Shown here: positions 1 through 5,621 of the stretch, piece by piece
Layout of the letters: each line of letters opens with the position of its first letter
How positions within the stretch are numbered: position 1 is the first letter of the stretch
Notes under the pieces: model-generated
The model's input: only the letters and a program-made list of their open reading frames with translations
Told to the model about the DNA's origin: nothing
Database searches by the model: none
Position numbers and translations under genes: made by a program
Source: an uncultured Prevotella sp.
GTDB lineage: Bacteria > Bacteroidota > Bacteroidia > Bacteroidales > Bacteroidaceae
DNA length: 9,293 bases
NCBI GenBank assembly: GCA_900543585.1
Contig: UQRP01000054.1
Coordinates: 1-9,293 of the forward strand
Direction: 5' to 3'

Positions 1-28
1 CGGCGTCCGCCTTGAGACAGGCCCCGGA

Positions 29-385
29 TTACTTGGCACCGGAGTTTTTTCTTACAGGAATGTTATAGGTCTTTTCCGCAAGGTCAATCATGCAGTCGTA
101 GGCGTCACGGGCCATGTTGGACTGCTTCAACTCTACTTCCAGGGACTTGATTTTCCGCTCGAGCTCATGAATACGGTCATGAAGCTCCTGTTCCGTCTGA
201 CTTAGTTTCTTGCTCATAATGGGACTTGGTTTATCTTCAATCCCAAAGATACGAAGCCAGCGGCTAATTGTGGTACGTTTCAGACCTTTTTCACGTTCAA
301 ATTCACTGTGATTCTGAGAAGAACACATGTATTCTTCCAGATAAGACAGACATTCTGCCTTTGAATACTTTCGATTTTTACGCAT
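29..385 (-). CDS. IS3-type transposase OrfA (HTH and coiled coil)
   Basis: This 118-residue protein looks like the DNA-binding helper protein OrfA of an IS3-family element. It would recognise the element ends and be joined to the catalytic OrfB by frameshifting. Residues about 8-48 form a helix-turn-helix-like segment (SKAECLSYLEEY, then FEREKGLKRTTISRWLRIFG). Residues about 60-92 are a heptad-rich coiled coil (LHDRIHELERKIKSLEVELKQ), the usual leucine-zipper position for OrfA multimerisation. The tail contains NIPVRKNSGAK, of a type I associate with Bacteroidales OrfA proteins. The ATG at 385 follows an AT-rich leader with no Shine-Dalgarno match. The catalytic partner is outside the window, so the IS group is uncertain. 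It could also be a stand-alone helix-turn-helix protein left from a decayed element. Confidence 0.65.
   Translation of the reverse strand: MRKNRKYSKAECLSYLEEYMCSSQNHSEFEREKGLKRTTISRWLRIFGIEDKPSPIMSKKLSQTEQELHDRIHELERKIKSLEVELKQSNMARDAYDCMIDLAEKTYNIPVRKNSGAK
44..50 (-). other. Candidate -1 frameshift heptamer in orfA
   Basis: On the minus strand the bases read A AAA AAC, with AAA and AAC as zero-frame codons of orfA, five codons before its stop. This is the X XXY YYZ form used for programmed -1 frameshifting in IS3 elements. The -1 frame downstream is open to the window edge, but that is only 44 bases, so the test is weak. No downstream stimulatory hairpin can be assessed. Confidence 0.3.
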
Positions 386-388
386 GTT

Positions 389-417
389 ACTAAATAAATT
401 GTGTCAACTTATTTAGT
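389..417. repeat. 9-bp inverted repeat in the orfA leader
   Basis: ACTAAATAA (389-397) and TTATTTAGT (409-417) are perfect inverted copies separated by 11 bases. They lie just upstream of the orfA start (385) and inside the presumed terminal repeat of the insertion sequence. This could be a self-regulatory operator for OrfA, or a hairpin that limits read-through translation of the transposase. Both roles are inferences. A chance AT-rich match is less likely at nine perfect pairs, but possible. Confidence 0.5.
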
Positions 418-434
418 ACACTACATTTTATTTC

Positions 435-450
435 AAACGCAAGTGCGTTT
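435..450. repeat. 7-bp inverted repeat, 2-base spacer
   Basis: AAACGCA (435-441) and TGCGTTT (444-450) are perfect inverted copies with a two-base spacer, just outside the presumed insertion sequence end and upstream of the transporter promoter. It has the size of a dimeric regulator's operator. The two-base gap is too tight for an RNA hairpin loop unless inner pairs open. The function is unknown. Confidence 0.4.
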
Positions 451-460
451 TCCGAAGGCA

Positions 461-480
461 CAAAAATGAGCTCACTTTTG
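461..480. promoter_or_regulatory. 20-bp palindrome, candidate operator
   Basis: CAAAAATGAGCTCACTTTTG is a 20-base palindrome with nine of ten base pairs symmetric; only 466/475 break symmetry, and the core TGAGCTCA is perfect. Its right edge overlaps the TTTG proposed as the -33 element of the transporter promoter, so a bound protein would compete with RNA polymerase. The operator role is inferred from symmetry and position. I do not recognise it as the site of a named regulator. Confidence 0.45.
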
Positions 481-510
481 AATGAATATAAAGGATTTTT
501 ACTACTTTTG
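476..510 (+). promoter_or_regulatory. Bacteroidetes-type promoter for the OPT gene
   Basis: TACTTTTG (503-510) matches the Bacteroidetes -7 box TAnnTTTG exactly, and a TTTG (477-480) lies upstream as a -33 element. The 22-base gap between them is slightly long. Transcription would begin around 515, giving a leader of about 40 bases before the ATG at 555. That leader is AT-rich, as is usual in this phylum. No other good -7 box was seen between the insertion sequence and the gene. Confidence 0.55.
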
Positions 511-554
511 GACACCCTTAAGAATATTAATCAAATCAAAATGTAATATTATTC

Positions 555-2543
555 ATGAAAGAGACACAAGAAAAACCGACGGGACTGCCCGAAAACGCAT
601 TCCGTCCGCTCAAACCGGGAGAGAAATACGAACCCCTCATGTCTCCCGGAAAAACGTATCCTGAAGTTAACTTCTGGTCTGTGACATGGGGACTCGTCAT
701 GGCCGTTATTTTCTCGGCTGCCGCTGCCTATCTAGGGTTGAAAGTGGGCCAGGTGTTCGAAGCTGCCATCCCTATTGCTATTATCGCTGTGGGTATTTCC
801 AGCGCCACCAAACGCAAAGGCGCACTGGGTGAAAACGTCATGATTCAGTCCATCGGTGCCTGCTCAGGCGTCATCGTGGCGGGTGCCATCTTTACCCTGC
901 CGGCCCTCTACATCCTGCAGGAAAAATATCCGGAAATGACGGTCAACTTCATGCAGATGTTCATCAGCTCCCTGCTGGGTGGTGTGCTGGGCATCCTGTT
1001 CCTGATTCCCTTCCGTAAATATTTCGTAAAAGACAAGCACGGCGAATATCCTTTCCCGGAAGCTACGGCCAGTACCCAGGTGCTCGTGTCGGGTGAAAAG
1101 GGAGGCGACCAGGCCAAACCGTTGCTCATGGCCGGACTGGTGGGCGGTCTTTATGACTTCATCGTGGGAACCTTCGGCTGGTGGAACGAGAACTTCACAA
1201 GCCGCATCTGCGGATGGGGCGAAACCATTGCCGACAAGTTCAAACTGGTATTCAAGATTAACACGGGAGCTGCCGTACTGGGACTCGGTTACATCGTCGG
1301 ACTGAAATATGCGGCTATCATCTGTGCCGGCTCACTGGCCGTATGGTGGATTATCGTACCGGGCATTTCCTTGTTCTGGGGCGACAAGGTGCTGAATGCC
1401 TGGAATCCGGACATCACGACAGCCGTCGGAGACATGTCACCCGAACTTATTTTCAAGGAATATGCCAAGAGCATCGGTATCGGAGGTATTGCCATGGCCG
1501 GCATCATCGGTATCGTGCGTTCATGGGGCATCATCAAGAGTGCAGTCAGCCTGGCTGCCAGTGAAATGAAGGGCAAAAAGGCCGAAGAGAACGTAGAACG
1601 TACTCAGAAGGATTTGTCCATGAAAATCATCGCTTTCGGTTCGCTGTTTACCCTGCTGCTCGTGGTACTCTTCTTCTATTTCGACGTAATGCAAGGCAAC
1701 ATTCTGCATACCGTGGTAGCCATCCTGTTGGTAGCAGGAATCTCCTTCCTGTTTACCACCGTAGCGGCCAATGCCATCGCCATTGTAGGAACGAACCCGG
1801 TATCGGGTATGACATTGATGACCTTGATTCTGGCCTCTGTCATCATGGTGGCAGTCGGACTGAAAGGTGCTACGGGTATGGTGGCCTCACTGGTAATGGG
1901 TGGCGTGGTCTGCACCGCATTGTCTATGGCCAGCGGTTTCATTACCGACCTGAAAATCGGTTACTGGCTGGGTAGCACACCCAAGAAGCAGGAAAGCTGG
2001 AAATTCCTCGGCACACTGGTTTCCGCAGCTACTGTAGGCGGCGTGATTATGGTGCTAAATGATTCTTACGGATTCACCAGCGGACAGCTGGCTGCACCGC
2101 AGGCCAACGCCATGGCGGCTGTCATCGACCCGCTGATGAACGGTGTTGGGGCACCGTGGATTCTCTATGGCATCGGAGCCTTGATAGCCATCGTCCTCGA
2201 CCGCTGCCATATCCCTGCCCTGGCGGTAGCCCTGGGCATGTTCATCCCCTTGGAGCTCAATGTGCCGCTCGTCGTCGGTGGCGCCATCAACTGGTTTGTC
2301 ACCTCCCGCTCTAAGGACGACGCCATCAACAAGGCGCGTGGCGAAAAGGGTACGCTCATCGCCAGTGGTTTCATCGCCGGTGGTGCGCTGATGGGTGTCG
2401 TCTCTGCCCTGCTGAAGTTTGGCGGCATCGAGCTCTCCATCGCCGACACATGGTGGAGCAACCCGCTCTCTGAGATGACTTCGCTTTTAGCATACGTCTG
2501 CCTCATCTGCTACTTCATCAAAGCCACAAGGGTGAAGAAGTAA
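555..2543 (+). CDS. OPT-family oligopeptide transporter
   Basis: A 662-residue polytopic inner-membrane protein of the prokaryotic branch of the OPT (oligopeptide transporter) family. Members are cation-coupled importers of small peptides, and some relatives move metal chelates; the substrate here cannot be read from sequence. After a soluble N-terminus of about 40 residues come a dozen or more hydrophobic segments. Family-type motifs are visible: GLKVGQVFEAAIP (61-73), YPFPEATAS (165-173) and NPVSGMT (414-420), the last in a conserved membrane segment. A charged cytoplasmic loop (about 336-355) separates the two halves. The length is normal for bacterial members and there is no frameshift. 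The ATG at 555 follows an AT-rich leader, and no in-frame upstream alternative is plausible. The gene stands alone, with its own promoter upstream and a strong terminator downstream. The insertion sequence upstream stops short of the promoter. Confidence 0.93.
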   Translation: MKETQEKPTGLPENAFRPLKPGEKYEPLMSPGKTYPEVNFWSVTWGLVMAVIFSAAAAYLGLKVGQVFEAAIPIAIIAVGISSATKRKGALGENVMIQSIGACSGVIVAGAIFTLPALYILQEKYPEMTVNFMQMFISSLLGGVLGILFLIPFRKYFVKDKHGEYPFPEATASTQVLVSGEKGGDQAKPLLMAGLVGGLYDFIVGTFGWWNENFTSRICGWGETIADKFKLVFKINTGAAVLGLGYIVGLKYAAIICAGSLAVWWIIVPGISLFWGDKVLNAWNPDITTAVGDMSPELIFKEYAKSIGIGGIAMAGIIGIVRSWGIIKSAVSLAASEMKGKKAEENVERTQKDLSMKIIAFGSLFTLLLVVLFFYFDVMQGNILHTVVAILLVAGISFLFTTVAANAIAIVGTNPVSGMTLMTLILASVIMVAVGLKGATGMVASLVMGGVVCTALSMASGFITDLKIGYWLGSTPKKQESWKFLGTLVSAATVGGVIMVLNDSYGFTSGQLAAPQANAMAAVIDPLMNGVGAPWILYGIGALIAIVLDRCHIPALAVALGMFIPLELNVPLVVGGAINWFVTSRSKDDAINKARGEKGTLIASGFIAGGALMGVVSALLKFGGIELSIADTWWSNPLSEMTSLLAYVCLICYFIKATRVKK

Positions 2544-2561
2544 GACTGCTCAACACATAAT

Positions 2562-2622
2562 TAGGCTATATCTTGCCGTCCGCATTTTAGGCACCCGCGG
2601 CAAGATATAGCCTATTATTTTT
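2562..2622 (+). terminator. Intrinsic terminator after the OPT gene
   Basis: TAGGCTATATCTTGCCG (2562-2578) is repeated as its exact reverse complement at 2598-2614, giving a 17-bp perfect stem with a 19-base loop. The U-rich tail TTATTTTT follows at once (2615-2622). The position, 18 bases past the transporter stop codon, fits a rho-independent terminator. The left arm has no matching A-run, so it should work mainly rightwards. It also blocks read-through into the convergent helicase gene. Confidence 0.92.
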
Positions 2623-2623
2623 G
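2616..2623 (+). promoter_or_regulatory. Possible -7 box inside the terminator tail
   Basis: TATTTTTG matches TAnnTTTG and lies about 33 bases upstream of the ATG of the signal-peptide ORF at 2657. No TTTG sits at the right distance upstream, because that place is the terminator stem. T-runs produce such matches by chance. It could be a relic promoter of the lost secreted-protein gene. Confidence 0.2.
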
Positions 2624-2656
2624 GCAAACCGCCCCATGCTTTTCTTTTAACATAAT

Positions 2657-2740
2657 ATGAATCAACTCTTTCACATTCTTCTCTTCATAGCGGCCTTGTC
2701 CTTCCCCGTTGCTTCTTTCGGGCAGGTGCGACAGTCATAA
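2657..2740 (+). pseudogene. Signal-peptide stump of a lost secreted protein
   Basis: This 27-residue ORF reads as a complete Sec signal peptide followed by almost nothing. It has a short N-region (MNQLFH), a hydrophobic core (ILLFIAALSF), and a cleavage region PVASFGQ with glutamine at the likely +1 position, as is common in exported Bacteroidetes proteins. Only VRQS and a stop follow. The TAA (2738-2740) is directly adjacent to the stop codon of the convergent helicase gene (2741-2743). I infer the 5' remnant of a larger exported-protein gene whose body was lost by deletion or rearrangement at this junction. Less likely it is a genuine tiny secreted peptide, or a chance ORF. The well-formed signal peptide argues against chance. 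Confidence 0.5.
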
Positions 2741-5500
2741 TCACCGTTGGAAATGGCCCATGACGGGCTCCATGAAACGGGACAGCTTGCGGGGATAGGC
2801 CGACGAGGACCGTCCATAGCTGCTATAGCAGACATACAGTCGCTTCTTCGCCCGCGACATGGCGACATAGAGTTTGCGCGCATCCTCCTGAAGTAAGGGT
2901 ATGTTGTTCTCATTATAGAAGTTAGGAATGCGCCCATCCACGACATCGTAGACAAAGACGTTGTCAAACTCCAACCCCTTGGCCTTATGAATGGTGGAGA
3001 CAAAGATGCGCTCTGTGATAATCGACGAGCCACAGAGGTCGGCTTCCTTGAAGGTATTCAGCTCCATCAGATGACCGTCAAGCTGATGCCGGAGTGAAGG
3101 CTCCTCAGCAGCATTGATGACATCCTTGGCTAAGAAGGTGAAGATATAGTCCATCTTCTCCACAGGCTTTATCCAGCGGCCTTCTATCAGATATTGATAG
3201 AAACGGTTCAACTCAGCCACCAAAGCAGGTTGATCATTGACCGATGACTGTCGGTCATAGAGACGAGCCATGCCTTGGACATAGACCTCAGCATAGTTGC
3301 GACGCAGCCTGGCGATACGCTCCTCTGTACTTTTCTTTATCAGATAGCTCTCCTGCAATGGCAACATCTCCTTTGCCTGAGCATAGCAGTAGTTGACGAG
3401 AGATACGGTGGCATTGACATCGTCGTCGGCCAGATGCGAGTTCTCACCCTGCAAGCCCAGCTCGGCTAACAAGAGCTTCAGTTTGAAGGCGTGCAGATCG
3501 GGGCGCAGCAGTCTGATCAGCTTCAGACTGTCCCAGGACTCGATATTCTTCTTGTCAAGAATGTCAGGACAATAGCGCTCAAGGTTGAAGTAGAGGATAT
3601 GTCTGTCAAACTCCGCATTATGCGCCAGCAACGAACTGTCTCCCACAAAATCAACAAACCGCTTCAATGCCTCACGATGTGTGTAGAGTTGCTGATGCTT
3701 TCGCTCTTCGATGATGGGATTGACGATGTCGCCCAACATCTCCGGGATCGCTTTATCGGTCTCTATATACACCGAAAATTTCTCTATGCTCACACCCTGT
3801 CGGATACGCTCTGCAGCAATCTGCAAGATGTCGTCGTTGAAGACGTCGAGGCCCGTGGTCTCGGTATCGAAGACCACGACGTCCTCATTATCATAGACCT
3901 GAACAAACCGTTGCAGGTAGGTTGACTTTATATCAAAGGGGGCTGTTGCCGGAGCCTCTTGCAGGAAGTCGGAGGGCGTGATACCCACCTTCCGCAACTG
4001 GTGGACGAACTGTCGAGCTGAGGCTGGTGTCTCACAGACGCGCAGCCCAGACAGTATCCTTGACCAGGCTAAGAAGTTATGATCATTGCCAAGAACGTTG
4101 GCATGCGCCAAAAGCAGCTTCACCTCAGGTGTGGAGAAGATGTCGGTGCCTGAGATTTTGAAATGCGGAACCTGCTTCTCCGTCAAGGCTTCGCCAACCT
4201 CATCGGCATCGCTGTTGGAATTGACGATAATTGCTGTCGTCTCCCCGGCTGTTTCTCCCGCTTTCATCGCACGCTTGACAACGCCCTGCAGCTCGGCCCA
4301 GATATTCTCATAGCGCAAGATGCGAAGCTCACACTGTGAATCGACCCGCCCATTGCGCTCTGACATAGGCAACAAACTGGGGTCGGAAGAGAGATTGGCT
4401 ACCGCATAAGCGTTGAGCATATCCAACAATGGCTTCGGTGACCGGTGGTTGATGCCGAGATGATGGATATTGCCTTTGCAGATGTCTTTGAGGGCCGCCA
4501 GCGTAGACAGTTTGGCGCCCATAAAAGAGAAGATGGCCTGTTGCTCATCTCCAAGATAGAGGATGACGCGGGGAGTGGAAGAAGCTGAGTCTGTGACCAT
4601 ATCCTCCTCACGTTGGCAGAGCTCACGGATAATCGCTAACTGCAACATATTCAGGTCCTGCACCTCGTCAACCTGTATCCAAGGATAACGCTGATATTGC
4701 AATGCTACATGATGGTCTGCCGCATTCTGCCGATCCTCATAAAGGGTGGTATAGGTGAATTGCAGCAAGTCCTCAAAATCGAGGAGATGGTTCAGGCGCT
4801 TGTAGGCCGTGTAAGCATGGGCAAACTTCATCTTGGTCAGCGTCTGCACAGCATCGTGGTAGAGCAGTCGGGGAAAATCCGGACTGTCAATCTGAGAGAG
4901 ATAGAAATCGGCATGGTTGTAGATGTCTATCATCAGGTTGGCATCGTAAGACTTGTCCAGCAGGGTTGCAATGGCTTTCATGACCGCCTGGTCCTCTCGC
5001 GTCACACACTCCGAATGGATTCTCAAAGCCTTAGGATAGCCCTTTTCCAGCGCATACATGAAATGCGCGAAGAAGATAATCTGTGCATAGGCTTTTCTTC
5101 TGCGGAAGTCGGCTTCCACCTTTGCCTCATCCTCGTTCATATATCTCGCTAAGATGCTGTTCGCCGTCTCGTCATCGATGACAGCGCTCTCCGCCGCGAC
5201 CACATTATTAGTAAAGAGGAAGTGTGAGCAGAAACGATGGACATTCCCCACGAAGACATCCCGGCTCTCCGTCTCCCCTACCCTACTGTCGATACGCTCC
5301 CGCATGCCTCGGGCCGCACGGTTGGTGAAAGTCAGACAGAGCATCTCATTAGGCGACACACCGGCGGCCAAGGCCTGGAAGATGCGCTCGGCAAGAATCT
5401 GCGTCTTGCCACAGCCCGGAGGCGCTAAGACAAGATGGGTGCCGGAACGGATAGAGATAATCGCTTGTTGGGATGGGTCTGGGGTCCAGTCGTTCGTCAT
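2741..5500 (-). CDS. UvrD/Rep-type helicase with inserted DEDDh exonuclease
   Basis: A 919-residue superfamily 1A (3'-5') DNA helicase that also carries a proofreading-type exonuclease. Helicase motifs in order are the Q motif (DPSQQAI, 8-14), Walker A (APPGCGKT, 26-33), motif Ia (LTFTNRAARGM, about 55-65), Walker B (VDEVQD, D278-D282), motif III (GDEQQAIFSFMG, from 317), motif IV (NHRS, R353), motif V region (TIHKAKGLEF, about 836-845) and motif VI (AMSRAKKRL, R883). Between IV and V, at about 540-700, is a DnaQ-like domain with all catalytic residues: DTETTGL (D545, E547), HNAEFD (D632) and HLADDD (H689, D694). The insert falls where UvrD relatives have the 2B subdomain. The ATG at 5500 is chosen because the frame further upstream offers only a TTG at 5557 and unlike sequence. 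The likely role is unwinding coupled to 3' end trimming in repair or recombination. A defence role is possible but unsupported by neighbours. Confidence 0.9.
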   Translation of the reverse strand: MTNDWTPDPSQQAIISIRSGTHLVLAPPGCGKTQILAERIFQALAAGVSPNEMLCLTFTNRAARGMRERIDSRVGETESRDVFVGNVHRFCSHFLFTNNVVAAESAVIDDETANSILARYMNEDEAKVEADFRRRKAYAQIIFFAHFMYALEKGYPKALRIHSECVTREDQAVMKAIATLLDKSYDANLMIDIYNHADFYLSQIDSPDFPRLLYHDAVQTLTKMKFAHAYTAYKRLNHLLDFEDLLQFTYTTLYEDRQNAADHHVALQYQRYPWIQVDEVQDLNMLQLAIIRELCQREEDMVTDSASSTPRVILYLGDEQQAIFSFMGAKLSTLAALKDICKGNIHHLGINHRSPKPLLDMLNAYAVANLSSDPSLLPMSERNGRVDSQCELRILRYENIWAELQGVVKRAMKAGETAGETTAIIVNSNSDADEVGEALTEKQVPHFKISGTDIFSTPEVKLLLAHANVLGNDHNFLAWSRILSGLRVCETPASARQFVHQLRKVGITPSDFLQEAPATAPFDIKSTYLQRFVQVYDNEDVVVFDTETTGLDVFNDDILQIAAERIRQGVSIEKFSVYIETDKAIPEMLGDIVNPIIEERKHQQLYTHREALKRFVDFVGDSSLLAHNAEFDRHILYFNLERYCPDILDKKNIESWDSLKLIRLLRPDLHAFKLKLLLAELGLQGENSHLADDDVNATVSLVNYCYAQAKEMLPLQESYLIKKSTEERIARLRRNYAEVYVQGMARLYDRQSSVNDQPALVAELNRFYQYLIEGRWIKPVEKMDYIFTFLAKDVINAAEEPSLRHQLDGHLMELNTFKEADLCGSSIITERIFVSTIHKAKGLEFDNVFVYDVVDGRIPNFYNENNIPLLQEDARKLYVAMSRAKKRLYVCYSSYGRSSSAYPRKLSRFMEPVMGHFQR

Positions 5501-5522
5501 ACGATGCAGTGTAAGATAGGGA

Positions 5523-5595
5523 AAGATAGTCAAAGCCGCACCACACAGTGCTGCCAAAAGGCATGAAGCCAGAAGCAGACACTCTATGGTGCGGC
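5523..5595 (-). terminator. Inverted repeat between fumarase and helicase
   Basis: GCCGCACCA occurs on the minus strand at 5595-5587 and its exact complement TGGTGCGGC at 5543-5535. The 43-base loop itself holds a small TGCC-AAAA-GGCA hairpin (5552-5563). The leftward transcript continues as TTTGACTATCTTT, a broken T-rich tail. It may be a weak intrinsic terminator for the fumarase transcript, or a hairpin in the helicase leader. The long loop and imperfect U-tract make it weaker than the one at 2562. The 121-base gap holds no clear TAnnTTTG box on the minus strand. Confidence 0.4.
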
Positions 5596-5621
5596 GAATT
5601 TAGTTGTTCACGAAGTGGTGA

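Larger units (their letters stand above)
1..425 (-). mobile_element. Partial insertion sequence end, IS3-like
   Basis: The left edge of the window is the 5' part of an insertion sequence transcribed leftwards. It contains an OrfA-like gene at 29-385, and the OrfB (DDE transposase) expected from the family would lie beyond base 1. The outer boundary is placed near 425 because the minus strand there starts TGTAGTGTACTAAATAAG, and IS3-family ends usually begin with TG. The matching opposite end and the target duplication cannot be seen, so the boundary is inferred. The element ends about 50 bases before the -33 element of the transporter promoter. Confidence 0.55.

Noticed and set aside
482..664. 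A 60-codon rightward ORF starting before the OPT gene
   Set aside because: It begins upstream of the likely transcription start, overlaps the transporter in another frame and has no recognisable features.
3491..3925. A 144-codon rightward ORF opposite the helicase-exonuclease
   Set aside because: It is antisense to the conserved exonuclease domain and has no family resemblance or separate promoter that I can see.
4697..5152. A 151-codon rightward ORF opposite the helicase N-terminal half
   Set aside because: It is antisense to well-supported coding sequence and contains no motif I recognise.
2741..5500. The helicase-nuclease as part of a multi-gene defence island
   Set aside because: The neighbours are fumarase, a peptidase and a transporter. 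No restriction, toxin, effector or CRISPR gene is present, and the protein is self-contained.
5501..5557. A longer helicase starting at a TTG at 5557
   Set aside because: The extra 19 residues do not resemble a helicase N-terminus. The ATG at 5500 places the Q motif at residues 8-14 as expected.
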